Numbered from the stretch's first letter, positions 9,547 through 18,507 are shown. The stretch is DNA of 64,000 nucleotides from JAOXRU01 sp965247735 (GCA_965247735.1 CBDFHN010000002.1:2976001-3040000), one strand, 5' to 3'. Numbers and translations: made by a program. Notes: generated by a model not told the origin, from the sequence alone.

Positions 9547-10572
9547 CTACAACATCACAAACAATTCTTTATCATCTAGAGCAATGTTCCTATATTCAGT
9601 ACTATCATTTTTTTCCATAAGTGGTTGCAATACGCAAAGTGCTGTACTTTTACCTTTTATTCTCATGGTTTTATCTTTTGTGCTTGTTCTCCATCTGTAT
9701 TTTTCGATAGGAATTCCCAATTGGAATAGTTTTTCGGAAATGGCTTCGTTTTCTACAATCCAATCCATTATTTCATCTCTGTTTTTTAAGTCTGGAATAT
9801 CACCTATTTCATCAAAAGTAAACTCCCATTCTACTGGGATATTAAACCGATAACTATAAGCTGTTCCAAAACTTTGTTCTTCTCGTAGTTTAAGCGTTTT
9901 CAGCCAATCAATATCATAGTCCAGATGTTTTGCTTTAAACTCTCCTGCCAAATGTTGCAAGCCTGGGGATTCTGCTGTCGGATAAAATCCGTAGTATGGT
10001 TTGGCTAAATAATGTCCTGCATATTTACCGCCAAATACATTAAAAAATGTTGAAGCATATACCATTGGTGCTTCTTCTGATAAGAATACCGATTTTAATT
10101 CCTTTAAAAGAGCTTTGTTTTTTCCTAATCCACAAGAATGAAAAATCAGTTTTGTTTCTGCTGTTATTCCATTAATAACCTTTGGAATACTATCCATTGC
10201 ATCTTGTAATGTTGAAAGGCTAATACGTTCCCCATTTGTTGTGGTTTTTAAAGACATACCCATCCACTCGTTACTATGACTTACCACATGAATTTCATCA
10301 TAAACTTTATAATTATGATGCTGATTTAACCATGTTGTAATCGCAGCTAATGAAAACAAGCTATCTACAAGTTTGGCGTTTTTTTCCTTAAAATAGGTTT
10401 TAGCATTGGAATAATATGTGTTTTCTCCTTCGTCAAATCCTGCTATAAAAACTACAGATTGTTTTTGGCTAGTATCTTTTACACAGTCTTCATTGTCACC
10501 CGCGTACGTTGCTTCCTTTTTACAAGAATTGCTAAGCAAATAAAATACTATTAGGTATATTAATTTTTTCAT
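9547..10572 (-). CDS. lipoprotein with possible caspase-like His/Cys motifs
   Basis: 341 residues with a lipoprotein signal (FYLLSNSC, Cys17). I do not recognise a named family. Residues about 90-150 contain DEIHVVSHSNEWMG and then TKLIFHSCGLGKN, an H-S and H-S-C-G pair spaced as in the His/Cys dyad of caspase-fold (clan CD) peptidases; this is inference. The C-terminal part gives no clear domain. A conserved leader element (10573-10665) precedes it. Two genes on either side also encode exported proteins. Confidence 0.65.
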   Translation of the reverse strand: MKKLIYLIVFYLLSNSCKKEATYAGDNEDCVKDTSQKQSVVFIAGFDEGENTYYSNAKTYFKEKNAKLVDSLFSLAAITTWLNQHHNYKVYDEIHVVSHSNEWMGMSLKTTTNGERISLSTLQDAMDSIPKVINGITAETKLIFHSCGLGKNKALLKELKSVFLSEEAPMVYASTFFNVFGGKYAGHYLAKPYYGFYPTAESPGLQHLAGEFKAKHLDYDIDWLKTLKLREEQSFGTAYSYRFNIPVEWEFTFDEIGDIPDLKNRDEIMDWIVENEAISEKLFQLGIPIEKYRWRTSTKDKTMRIKGKSTALCVLQPLMEKNDSTEYRNIALDDKELFVML

Positions 10573-10665
10573 GTGTTTCTATTTATTGTTTTTTAACTGA
10601 TCACATGCTGTTCGCTATTAATCTTTGCCTCCTAAATGGCAAACTTCGTAATATGCTCGGTTCAT
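10573..10665 (-). promoter_or_regulatory. conserved 5' leader element, copy 2
   Basis: Read on the minus strand: AACCGAGCATATTACGAAG, then a hairpin TTTGCC-ATTTAGGA-GGCAAA, then TAGCGAACAGCATGTGATC and an A-rich run to the ATG. The hairpin arms differ from those of the other copies (TTATC/GATAA) yet still pair, which supports an RNA structure. Confidence 0.65.
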
Positions 10666-10693
10666 GTGCTTATACTTATTGTTTTACTTATTT

Positions 10694-11224
10694 CTAGAAA
10701 TTATCATCTAACCAAACAATCTGGTTCAACGTATCAATCGCTTTTATTTCATAAGCTTCGGTATAGGATACTTGTACTTTTTTGATGGTTTCTTCTGCCC
10801 CAAATCCTTGACTTGGAAAAGCATAAGCAATTGTAGTTCCCGAAGCATCACAATACACGTTTTCTAATTTTGGCAAAGCAACATAGCCTTTGTTCGTGGT
10901 TTCTAAGAAATAATATGATTCTACAGAAGCGCAACAAGCTAAATATTCAATGTCTACCTTAATAACACTAGTTACCTCGTCCAATTCTGGTGCTTCCAAT
11001 ACTGTAATTGCTATACCTTCAAAAGCATCACCTTCAATGGCAAATGCAGCTATTGTTTCTGAAATATTATCAGTAGCTCTTAAATACACTTTTCTAGGTT
11101 GGTACTCGTCTTGCTTGTCTACAATTTTAGTATCGATTATATAATCCAAAGTGGTTTTAAATTCCTGAGCATTGCTAAATTGTATTCCGAATAGTAAAAC
11201 TAAAATGATTGTTATATTTTTCAT
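10694..11224 (-). CDS. exported hypothetical protein
   Basis: 176 residues with a signal peptide (ITIILVLLFGIQFSNAQ). The mature part has a beta-rich pattern and an EYLACCASVESYYF segment with adjacent cysteines, plus one more Cys in VYCDASG. No family was recognised. It lies between the lipoprotein gene and the VIT/vWA gene in the same direction, with a gap of about 190 bases before the next gene. Confidence 0.65.
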   Translation of the reverse strand: MKNITIILVLLFGIQFSNAQEFKTTLDYIIDTKIVDKQDEYQPRKVYLRATDNISETIAAFAIEGDAFEGIAITVLEAPELDEVTSVIKVDIEYLACCASVESYYFLETTNKGYVALPKLENVYCDASGTTIAYAFPSQGFGAEETIKKVQVSYTEAYEIKAIDTLNQIVWLDDNF

Positions 11225-11345
11225 GATTATTGTTTTTTTGTTATTGATACTTCAAATGTACCATCAGATTAAGGCTTTATTGCTGCTGTTTTAGTATCCG
11301 TAGTGTTCTATCTAGAATCCGTTAATAACCTCATTTATTAGCAAC

Positions 11346-11392
11346 AAAAAAGCTGGCAACTCATCGGAATAACACGATTTCATTACCAGCCC
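11346..11392 (-). terminator. terminator after the VIT/vWA gene
   Basis: On the minus strand GCTGG ... CCAGC closes a loop of about 30 bases and is followed by six Ts. It lies 26 bases after the stop of the VIT/vWA gene. The stem is short, so confidence is moderate. Confidence 0.5.
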
Positions 11393-11417
11393 AATCAAAA
11401 TAACTAACCAATAGTAT

Positions 11418-13580
11418 TTATCTTTTTACCGTAATCACTGTTGTACTGCTTAGGTTTATCTCTTTTGCTTCTACCTTAAGGAATGCGGCTGTAATTTCTT
11501 TTTCGATTGCCCATTTTCCGTTTTCTTTTTTCTCAATTTTCACAACTTGCCCTTTGGTATTAAAGGTCATTCGTAATTGTGAATATTGGGTCAAATACGT
11601 TGTTAGCAATTTGGAATACTGTGCTTTAAACCACATTTTTAAGTGTCTTTTTTGGGTTAATTCTATCTTGTTTTCTGCCTTAATGACAATACTGTATGAT
11701 TTTTTGAATTTTGAAGTCTTAGAAAAACCTGCCTCCGCTCCTACAGCTAAGTTGGATACGTTTTTAGGCATTGGCAATACCTGTTTTACCGTTTTTATTT
11801 TTCCATCTTTGTTAACTATAGTTTCATCTACAGCCACAAAAGAGGTATATTTTGTGAGCAAATTGTACTTAATTCCTAATGCTGTTACTTCCTCTTTTAC
11901 ATTATCACGAAACAAGGTATTGTAATCGTCTAATTCTGCTATTTTTTTACGTGCCCATAGGTAACGTAATGCCTTATTCTTTTTGCTTAGCTTTCCTTCA
12001 GAAACATGATATGTTTTTTTAAACTTTTTTGCTCCTTGATAACCAGTAACTATCAACTTCCCTTTTGCTTTTCCTCTATATTTACCAAATACAACAACTG
12101 GTCTTGCAGCAAACACATCTGGAATGCTTTTAGGAGAAATATCGTAGACCTCAAAGCCATCTGCTTGTAATTTTACTTGTGTCAATAATGGTTTAGCAAT
12201 GTATTCTTTAAAAGCTAAGGCTACTTTTGAGGCTTCTTCTTTGTTTGTCGCTATAAACGATTCGCTATGCGATACTTTTGCCATTCCTTCAATTAGATAC
12301 CTGTTGACACTAGATCCTATCCCGAACGTAAAAACATTAGCCTGATCTAAATTTTGTTGAATCAGTTGAAATGCTTCTTTTTCTACCGATACATATCCGT
12401 CAGTAATCACTACCATAGAACGTGCGCTGGTTTTATTTTTTCGTGGCAATTTATACGCTGTTTTTAATGCGCTTAATAATTGCGTTCCACCGCCACCTTG
12501 TCCGTGAGTTAAAAAACGAATAGCATTTTCAATATTTTCACTATCTACAACTACTGGTATAGGACTAAAAACTGTAGAACTTGAAGCAAATAACTGTACA
12601 TTAAAAGTATCGTTTGGGCGTAGATTGCAAAGTAAGTTTCGCATCAATTCTTTGGCAACTTCTAACGGGTATCCGTTCATAGATCCTGAAACATCAACAA
12701 TAAATAGGTACTCACGTGAAGGAATATCTACTAATCTAGCTTCTTTTGTAGGCTCCATTAAATAGGCAAAAAACTTTTCGTTATCATGCTCATATAGCAA
12801 TAATCCAGATTGAATTTTATCGCCTCGTAAGCTATAATCCAATATAAAATCTCTATTAGAAGGGTTTTTATTGCTTTTTGATAAAAATACTTCTGCTGTT
12901 TTAGCATCCGTATAATTAACATTTACGGTATGTGTATTACTCGTTATGCTTTTAATGATTACACCTGCATTAATATTAACAGTCATGTCATACTCAAAAG
13001 TAGCAGCTATTCCTTTGGAAGAATAACCAGTATGAAACACTTGTTCTGAACTTCTGCTTTCTCCAGTAAAACGTGGGCCGACAACACTAGGTGCTACAAA
13101 CTGGTATTTTCCATTTACCGGCACCAACAATTCGGTATAATATATTGCTATACTCACCAAATCTTTAGGCATAATATTACCGACATTCATTTGGAACACG
13201 TTTGGTCTGTGCTGATCTAGCTTTGCTGCTCTTTTTCCTTCTTTTATGGCGGTACTATATACTTTTTGAGCTTCTTGTTTTTCAAAAATCTTAGCATTTA
13301 TAGTTTTATCACCAATAGTCATCGTCATTTTATGTACCGCTGCTTGTGTGGATAATGGAAATACATATTTGGCTTCAATAGGAGTATTATCCAAATTCTG
13401 ATAAACCTGAGTAACTCGTACATGAGCAATAGTCCCTGTAATCTCTACTGCTGTTTTTGAAGATTTAAGAGCAACATTTCCATTTTTAGATGCAATCTCT
13501 AAATATGGACTGTTGTTCTTTTGTTGTGCGTAACCTATACTTATCAGTGATAAGAAAAGGAGTGTAAGTAGTTTTTTCAT
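11418..13580 (-). CDS. exported VIT and von Willebrand A domain protein
   Basis: 720 residues with a signal peptide (LLTLLFLSLISIGYAQ). A VIT domain (about 20-150; IAHVRVTQVYQNLDNTPIEAKYVFPL) is followed by a vWA domain (about 285-460) with an intact MIDAS motif, DVSGSMNG, and VITDGYVSVEKE further on. The C-terminus is unassigned. VIT/vWA proteins resemble inter-alpha-trypsin inhibitor heavy chains and usually bind metal-dependent protein partners at the cell surface; the ligand here is unknown. A conserved leader element precedes it. Confidence 0.88.
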   Translation of the reverse strand: MKKLLTLLFLSLISIGYAQQKNNSPYLEIASKNGNVALKSSKTAVEITGTIAHVRVTQVYQNLDNTPIEAKYVFPLSTQAAVHKMTMTIGDKTINAKIFEKQEAQKVYSTAIKEGKRAAKLDQHRPNVFQMNVGNIMPKDLVSIAIYYTELLVPVNGKYQFVAPSVVGPRFTGESRSSEQVFHTGYSSKGIAATFEYDMTVNINAGVIIKSITSNTHTVNVNYTDAKTAEVFLSKSNKNPSNRDFILDYSLRGDKIQSGLLLYEHDNEKFFAYLMEPTKEARLVDIPSREYLFIVDVSGSMNGYPLEVAKELMRNLLCNLRPNDTFNVQLFASSSTVFSPIPVVVDSENIENAIRFLTHGQGGGGTQLLSALKTAYKLPRKNKTSARSMVVITDGYVSVEKEAFQLIQQNLDQANVFTFGIGSSVNRYLIEGMAKVSHSESFIATNKEEASKVALAFKEYIAKPLLTQVKLQADGFEVYDISPKSIPDVFAARPVVVFGKYRGKAKGKLIVTGYQGAKKFKKTYHVSEGKLSKKNKALRYLWARKKIAELDDYNTLFRDNVKEEVTALGIKYNLLTKYTSFVAVDETIVNKDGKIKTVKQVLPMPKNVSNLAVGAEAGFSKTSKFKKSYSIVIKAENKIELTQKRHLKMWFKAQYSKLLTTYLTQYSQLRMTFNTKGQVVKIEKKENGKWAIEKEITAAFLKVEAKEINLSSTTVITVKR

Positions 13581-13675
13581 ATGTTTATATTTATTGTTTT
13601 TAAATGGTCACATGCTGTTCGCAATTAATCATTATCTAGGACGATAAACTTTTTTAGCATGCTCGTTTCATAATA
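13581..13675 (-). promoter_or_regulatory. conserved 5' leader element, copy 3
   Basis: Minus strand: GAAACGAGCATGCTAAAAAA, hairpin TTATC-GTCCTA-GATAA, then TTGCGAACAGCATGTGACC and an A-rich run to the ATG. CATGCT in the first block is the exact complement of AGCATG in the last block, so the two ends could pair in this copy. Confidence 0.65.
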
Positions 13676-13863
13676 GTTTGGTTTTTAATTTCTATACCAA
13701 AAGTATAACCAGACCATTATGATTTTGTAGCTCTTCTAGAATTCGTTTAGAACGAACTAGAATTCGTTTTTATAAAACATCTCTTAGTATATTTACTGCC
13801 TGTCAAAAGAATAAAAAGCTTCATGTGCTAATTTTAAAAATAATTTAGAAAAGACCTATAAAG

Positions 13864-13898
13864 AAGTCATTATAGCTATATATTTACTATAATGACTT
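13864..13898. promoter_or_regulatory. upstream inverted repeat, candidate HipB operator
   Basis: AAGTCATTATAG and CTATAATGACTT form a perfect 12-bp inverted repeat 11 bases apart. The preceding CTATAAAGAAGTCAT is repeated at about 14056-14070 beside the hipB promoter. The rest of the gene-free stretch 13676-14050 shows nothing else I can name. Confidence 0.6.
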
Positions 13899-14065
13899 GT
13901 TTACAATACATTATAATTTTAAAGTATTACTAACAAAAGTTTAGTGATAAGAAATCAATAAACTCAATTCTAACAATTGTAATCATGCGGCCGAATAATG
14001 CTTTAGCCTCAAGATAGTATTCGGAAAATTAGATTTTCAATAAAATACAAATGTACTATAAAGAA

Positions 14066-14114
14066 GTCATAACTATGTATTATTTGTTTTTATGACCGTT
14101 ATATCGTACATTTG
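14066..14114 (+). promoter_or_regulatory. hipBA promoter with candidate operator
   Basis: A Bacteroidota-type -33 TTTG (14083-14086) and -7 TACATTTG (14107-14114) are 20 bases apart. GTCATAA (14066-14072) and TTATGAC (14090-14096) flank the -33 box as an inverted repeat, so HipB bound there would block the promoter. The start codon lies only 3 bases after the -7 box, which suggests a leaderless transcript. Confidence 0.6.
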
Positions 14115-14117
14115 AAT

Positions 14118-14480
14118 ATGGAAACGGTTTATAATCATTCGGACAAAGAGTTAATCCGCCTTTGGGGAGAAAAGCTAAAGACATTGCGTGTTGAAGCAAA
14201 TCTGTCACAGACCGAGTTGGCAAAAAAAACTGGAATGAGCAGAAGCTCTATTGCCGAAATTGAAAAAGGAAGAAACTTTTCCATCGGATCGTTACTTGCC
14301 ATCTTAAGAGCGCTTAACCTATTAAATCAAATGGAGTTTTTTCTAAAAAAAGAGGAATACCAATTGAGTCCTATGGAAATATATGAGCTCGAAAAGAAAA
14401 AAAGAAAAAGAGGTGGGTATAGAAGTTACGAAAGAGGTTATGAAAAAGGAGACCATAATAAAGAAAGTACTAACAAATGA
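14118..14480 (+). CDS. hipB: HipB-like antitoxin (XRE helix-turn-helix)
   Basis: 120 residues starting at METVYNH; an upstream TTG would overlap the promoter and was not used. An HTH_3 domain spans about 12-70 with the recognition segment SQTELAKKTGMSRSSIAEIEKGRNFSIGSL. The tail is very basic (KKKRKRGGYRSYERGYEKG). The stop overlaps the start of hipA by 4 bases (ATGA), the normal arrangement for a toxin-antitoxin pair. It should bind the inverted repeats in front and repress both genes. Confidence 0.88.
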   Translation: METVYNHSDKELIRLWGEKLKTLRVEANLSQTELAKKTGMSRSSIAEIEKGRNFSIGSLLAILRALNLLNQMEFFLKKEEYQLSPMEIYELEKKKRKRGGYRSYERGYEKGDHNKESTNK

Positions 14481-15757
14481 ATCTTATAGAAGTCATATTA
14501 TGGGATCAACTTGTAGGTGTACTATTCTGGGATGAACGTAAAAACACCACCGCTTTTGAATATTCAGGTGATTTTATTAAAAACGGATTGCAGTTATCAC
14601 CATTAATAAGTCCACTATCTACAAAAATAAGTACCACAAAAATAAGCACAACAAGCAATCATCATATTGAATTTGATGCCTATAAAGGGCTTCCTCTCTT
14701 TATTTCTGATTCATTACCTGATAAATTTGGGACAGAATTGTTTGCAAAATACCTCGAAAAAGAAGGTAAAAACTATCGCGATCTAAATCCTTTAGAAAAA
14801 CTAACCTATATTGGAAATAGAGGACTTGGTGCATTGGAATTTAGACCTGGAAAACAGCAACAATCCACAACGCAGACCCTTGATTTAAAAAAACTAAATA
14901 AACTTGCCGTTTCATTACTAAACAACCAACCCATTGCTAATACTAGCAATATGGGAAATCTATTCCATATAGGAACATCTCCTGGAGGCGCACAGCCAAA
15001 AGTGCTGCTTAATATTGATACCAAAACAGGAAATATATACCGTGGCGATAACATCCCAACTATCGATCAAGAAAGTTGGATCTTAAAATTCAATAAAGAC
15101 ATAGGCTTGGACTCTGATAAAGAGCGTGGGAAAATTGAATATGCCTATTATCTTATTGCCAAAAAAGCCGGTATTGCTATTATGCATTCCGAATTAAAAG
15201 AAATTGAAGGCGAGTATTTTTTTATGACACAACGGTTTGACCGTCATAAAGGAGAAAAAATACATACCCAAACATTACATGCCTTTGCAGGAATGAATTT
15301 TATGTTGCCAAATACCTATTCCTATGAACAAGTCTTTTCAATATTAAACAAACTAAAACTAGATTATTACTATAAAGAGCAGTTGTTTAGAATCATGGTT
15401 TTTAATGTAATTGGAAGAAATGTAGACGATCATACCAAAAATTTTGGTTTTAATATGGATAAATCAGGAGTTTGGAAAATGTCTCCCGCTTATGATTTGA
15501 CCTTTAGCTATAACGAAAATTTCAAAAGTGAAACCCCTCATTTTCTTTCCATTAATGGTAAAAATAGTGGACATAAACTCGATGATATTTTACATATAGC
15601 TAGAGAATACAGTATTAAAAGTCCTAAAAAAATTATCAATCAGGTTAATCAAAGTTTCTTGCAATGGAAAACGATAGCAAAAGGCTTAGCTATTCCTGTT
15701 AAAACAAGAAACCATATTGCTGCCAAACTAAAAACTAATCCATATGGTATTAAATAA
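14477..15757 (+). CDS. hipA: HipA-like serine/threonine kinase toxin
   Basis: 426 residues, a full-length HipA rather than the split form common in Bacteroidota. It has the HipA N-terminal subdomain (1-110), the ATP-binding SPGGAQPKVLLNI loop (about 174-186), WILKFN, FMTQRFDR, the catalytic loop NVIGRNVDDHTKNFGF (about 313-328) and the metal-binding PAYDLTFSYN. All key kinase residues appear intact. In E. coli HipA phosphorylates glutamyl-tRNA synthetase and causes persistence; the target here is not known. Confidence 0.9.
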   Translation: MNLIEVILWDQLVGVLFWDERKNTTAFEYSGDFIKNGLQLSPLISPLSTKISTTKISTTSNHHIEFDAYKGLPLFISDSLPDKFGTELFAKYLEKEGKNYRDLNPLEKLTYIGNRGLGALEFRPGKQQQSTTQTLDLKKLNKLAVSLLNNQPIANTSNMGNLFHIGTSPGGAQPKVLLNIDTKTGNIYRGDNIPTIDQESWILKFNKDIGLDSDKERGKIEYAYYLIAKKAGIAIMHSELKEIEGEYFFMTQRFDRHKGEKIHTQTLHAFAGMNFMLPNTYSYEQVFSILNKLKLDYYYKEQLFRIMVFNVIGRNVDDHTKNFGFNMDKSGVWKMSPAYDLTFSYNENFKSETPHFLSINGKNSGHKLDDILHIAREYSIKSPKKIINQVNQSFLQWKTIAKGLAIPVKTRNHIAAKLKTNPYGIK

Positions 15758-15767
15758 AGATCAGTAG

Positions 15768-15986
15768 TTATCTAATAGATTTTAAATACAACTGCTCTAC
15801 TTTGGTCCTAGCCCAGTCTGTTCTTCTTAAAAATTTAAGGCTAGATTTAACAGACGGATTCTCATTAAAACATCTGATATTAATTCTATCACCCAGTTCT
15901 TCCCATCCGTAAGTATCCACTAAATGTTCCACAATATCGGCTAGTTTTATGCCATGTAATGGATTATTGGGTTGTTCTGCACTCAT
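15768..15986 (-). CDS. VF530-family (DUF2132) DNA-binding protein
   Basis: 72 residues matching the small VF530 family: NNPLHGIKLADIVEHLVDTYGWEELGDRI, then CFNENPSVKSSLKFLRRTDWARTKVEQLY. Family members are compact helical proteins reported to bind DNA. It is convergent with hipA, 10 bases between the two stops, and is probably unrelated in function. Confidence 0.9.
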   Translation of the reverse strand: MSAEQPNNPLHGIKLADIVEHLVDTYGWEELGDRINIRCFNENPSVKSSLKFLRRTDWARTKVEQLYLKSIR

Positions 15987-16199
15987 TTTTTATCGTTTTT
16001 AATTTATTAGAGTTTAATTAAGGTCCGTATAAATACCTTAATCAATTATTTTTCCTTTTTCAATTCCAGATATTTTTGTTCCCCTTTTGCTTTAAACTAT
16101 AAGACTATTCAACTACACTTAACGTTTTCTTGTCGAAACTAAACTATACTTATGTTTTTTTTAAGTATATTAAGACCTCCTCAAGTTTTTATTTATATT

Positions 16200-16409
16200 A
16201 TGACTTCTGCACGCCAACAAAATGAAAGTCTAACCACGAATTATCTGAGTTTATTTGGACAATCTACTTACGCTAACAAAACTACTGATTGTTTCTTAGA
16301 AGCAACAGGAATAACTTCGGGAATAGCTCTTATAGGTGCTTTATGGAACAATGCGTTAAGTAAAACTGCAAAAAATATTGGCAAAAAACCTTGGGCTGGG
16401 TTGGGTTAG
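16200..16409 (+). CDS. short hypothetical ORF, possible remnant
   Basis: 69 residues from the internal ATG (MTSARQQNES). It has no recognised family; the segment CFLEATGITSGIALIGALWNN is moderately hydrophobic. An earlier ATG at 16152 would add 16 residues. It sits in an accessory region beside a putative metallopeptidase gene and several broken genes, so it may be a fragment of a larger protein. The flanks (15987-16150 and 16410-16689) contain no other clear gene. Confidence 0.35.
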   Translation: MTSARQQNESLTTNYLSLFGQSTYANKTTDCFLEATGITSGIALIGALWNNALSKTAKNIGKKPWAGLG

Positions 16410-16689
16410 TTATAATGACTGCTGAATTTGCATACTGCATGACTAAATAAGGGGCTGTAAAAGCTTCTCCTGTCTCATATTTATTAAATTGTAGCTTTGC
16501 TTTTTTGTTTGGTATGTAATAATTTTTTTGAAGAGAAAAAATAGAACGTAACTAAAAGGAATTTTATATATTTGAAATGAAGCACTGCAGGAGACAACAA
16601 CTTCAACGCACGAAAAGTGTATAAAGACTTTATGCAAATAAAAGCTTTTTTTCTCCTCTTCCTTTTTTTTGAATAACAAAAGCAACTTT

Positions 16690-17316
16690 ATGGCAACCTA
16701 CAGGAAGAGTACAGAAAGAATGGATTTTCTAATAGAAGAAGACTGCAAAAAAATAACCATTACTCAAAAATGGAGATATATTTTCTTAAAAGAATCAAGA
16801 GCCTCAGAATGGACTGACAAAGAAAAAAGCTTGTTACATTTAAGAATAAACGAATTAATAGAGGATTCCTGGTCAAAAGCTTTTTCCTTAAAAGTAATAG
16901 GTAACTCAGATTTTGTAGAAAGAAATAAAAAAACAAAATGGATAATTGATTTTGATATAAGTTGGGTTGGATATGGAGAACATTGGTTCGTATATATAAC
17001 TAAAACAGCAGAAGGGAGTTCTGGTAATAATAGTACTGTTTATTGGTTTAGAGGACAAATAGTAATAAACACAAATGATTTAAAAGAAGAGAGTTATAAG
17101 GGGCTTCATAGAACAGTTTTTCTTCATGAATTTGGGCATACATTAAGAAATATTGCTTATTATAACACAGGAGATGAATATAGAAGTAAAAGTCTTTTTT
17201 ATGACGATAAAGCTAGCATAATGAATCTAAGTACAGAAATAAGAGAAAGGCATTTTGGATTTCTAATTGAGCAACTAAATGAAATGATTCCAAAAACTAA
17301 ATTTATTGTAAGATGA
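16690..17316 (+). CDS. putative zinc metallopeptidase
   Basis: 208 residues from MATYRKS; an upstream TTG was rejected. It has no signal peptide. The zinc motif HEFGH lies in TVFLHEFGHTLRN (about residues 151-163), with a later RERHFGFL histidine as a possible third ligand. The family is unnamed to me. Its ATGA overlap with a lipoprotein gene suggests coupled expression. In this accessory neighbourhood a toxin-like effector with a lipoprotein partner is a reasonable guess, but a plain housekeeping peptidase is also possible. Confidence 0.6.
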   Translation: MATYRKSTERMDFLIEEDCKKITITQKWRYIFLKESRASEWTDKEKSLLHLRINELIEDSWSKAFSLKVIGNSDFVERNKKTKWIIDFDISWVGYGEHWFVYITKTAEGSSGNNSTVYWFRGQIVINTNDLKEESYKGLHRTVFLHEFGHTLRNIAYYNTGDEYRSKSLFYDDKASIMNLSTEIRERHFGFLIEQLNEMIPKTKFIVR

Positions 17317-17681
17317 AACCTAAATTTATACTGATACTACTATTACTTTTTCTTTGTTTTTCTTGTAAAAAAGAGAAACCAGTAATCTATTTAGGAGACC
17401 CAGATTTATTAAGCAAAAGAAAAGCTTTGAAAAAATACGGAAAACCATATAAAAGAGAAGTTTTTCCAACTATAATGGCACAATCTGTTTTTAGAAACTA
17501 CATCGAAGTAAGATATAGTAACATAGGAAAACTTGATTCAATAACAATGATTGATGAAATAACCTGGCGTAAAAATAAAGACACTCTTGTTACTGTATGG
17601 TATGAACAAAAAGATAGTAGTTCTGTTCTTGTTAACGGAAAAACATGGAAAGACCCTAAATACAAAATATTAGATTATTAA
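17313..17681 (+). CDS. small lipoprotein, possible partner of the metallopeptidase
   Basis: 122 residues with a lipoprotein signal (LLLLFLCFSCKK, Cys18). The mature domain is small and beta-rich (VIYLGDPDLLSKRKALKKYG ... SITMIDEITWRKNKDTLVTVWYEQKD). No family was recognised. It starts inside the stop of the metallopeptidase gene (4-base overlap), so it is probably translated with it. It may be a periplasmic immunity or accessory protein; this is inference from context only. Confidence 0.6.
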   Translation: MKPKFILILLLLFLCFSCKKEKPVIYLGDPDLLSKRKALKKYGKPYKREVFPTIMAQSVFRNYIEVRYSNIGKLDSITMIDEITWRKNKDTLVTVWYEQKDSSSVLVNGKTWKDPKYKILDY

Positions 17682-17799
17682 TATACTCTATTTTCTTATA
17701 TAGACTTAAAAGGAAGTGACTTTTCAGCGGAGTAAAATCTGCCCTAGCGGCGAGCGTCATACACTAGCTAAATTTTAACTTTAAGAATCAATTTTTTTA

Positions 17800-17961
17800 T
17801 CATTTGCTTCTATAAAATTCCATTTGACGTTGATGACTTTTGGCGGATTCTCTGTGATATTCTAAATCTTTTAAAAGCATTGGGCAATCAATAAGTCTTT
17901 TTTGAAACTCCACATATTCTTCATTTGTAAACCCTTCTACTACCTCATATTCTTGTGTCGG
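17800..17961 (-). pseudogene. C-terminal gene remnant
   Basis: An open stretch of about 52 codons on the minus strand ends at a normal stop and has protein-like composition (EGFTNEEYVEFQKRLID, then LLKDLEYHRESAKSHQRQ), but it has no start and is cut upstream by a stop. I take it as the tail of a lost gene. No family was recognised. The bases between it and 18115 contain only stop-rich frames. Confidence 0.4.
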
Positions 17962-18115
17962 TATTCAAGTAAATTAACAACGGCTAAAGGCATTGTTGTT
18001 TTGTTGTTTTCCCTTGATAGCAAGGATTTCAAACACCTTTCAATTGGTATAAAAAGACCTCGTTTGCTAAATATTTTTACGGCTTTATCTACTGTATGTA
18101 AATGAAATTTTTAAT

Positions 18116-18335
18116 TTATTTGATAGGCTTGTAAGTTGGAATAACATTATTGTATCCCATATGTCTTATGAATTCTAGAAGCACTTTATTTTGTACTCCA
18201 GTAACGTCATTTAATCTTGCAAGATCTTCAATGTATAGTTTGATATATTCTGGTTCTCTATCAATTGTAAAAGTGTCTGTTTTAATTTCATTAGATAAAA
18301 CTTCTCCAACAAAAGATAGTAATCTCTGAAATGTT
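18116..18335 (-). pseudogene. C-terminal remnant cut by a repeat element
   Basis: About 72 codons on the minus strand read FQRLLSFVGEVLSNEIKT ... YIKLYIEDLARLNDV ... VLLEFIRHMGYNNVIP and then stop. The frame has no start, and its upstream end coincides exactly with the nested inverted repeat at 18334-18460. It may be the tail of a plasmid or phage DNA-binding protein, but I cannot name it. Confidence 0.5.
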
Positions 18336-18460
18336 AGTTCGAGTGAATTTCTGATAAGAAATTAGTATCGAGAACTACTTAAACTATAACTATTCATCGT
18401 TCTCGATACAATTTTATTCAATTTTTGCTGCGCTCAATTTAATAAAGTCACTCGAACTGA
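18334..18460. repeat. nested inverted-repeat element
   Basis: Outer arms AGTTCGAGTGA (18336-18346) and TCACTCGAACT (18448-18458) enclose inner arms GTATCGAGAAC (18365-18375) and GTTCTCGATAC (18399-18409). This looks like a dispersed flavobacterial intergenic repeat. It sits at the broken 5' end of a gene remnant, consistent with insertion or recombination there. Confidence 0.65.
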
Positions 18461-18507
18461 CATCTAGTTATCCTATAAGCTCGTAGTAAAACCATGTTTA
18501 TAATGAT

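Noticed and set aside
17902..18105. A 67-codon plus-strand ORF in the remnant region
   Set aside because: It overlaps the more protein-like minus-strand remnant and has low-complexity composition; no support for coding.
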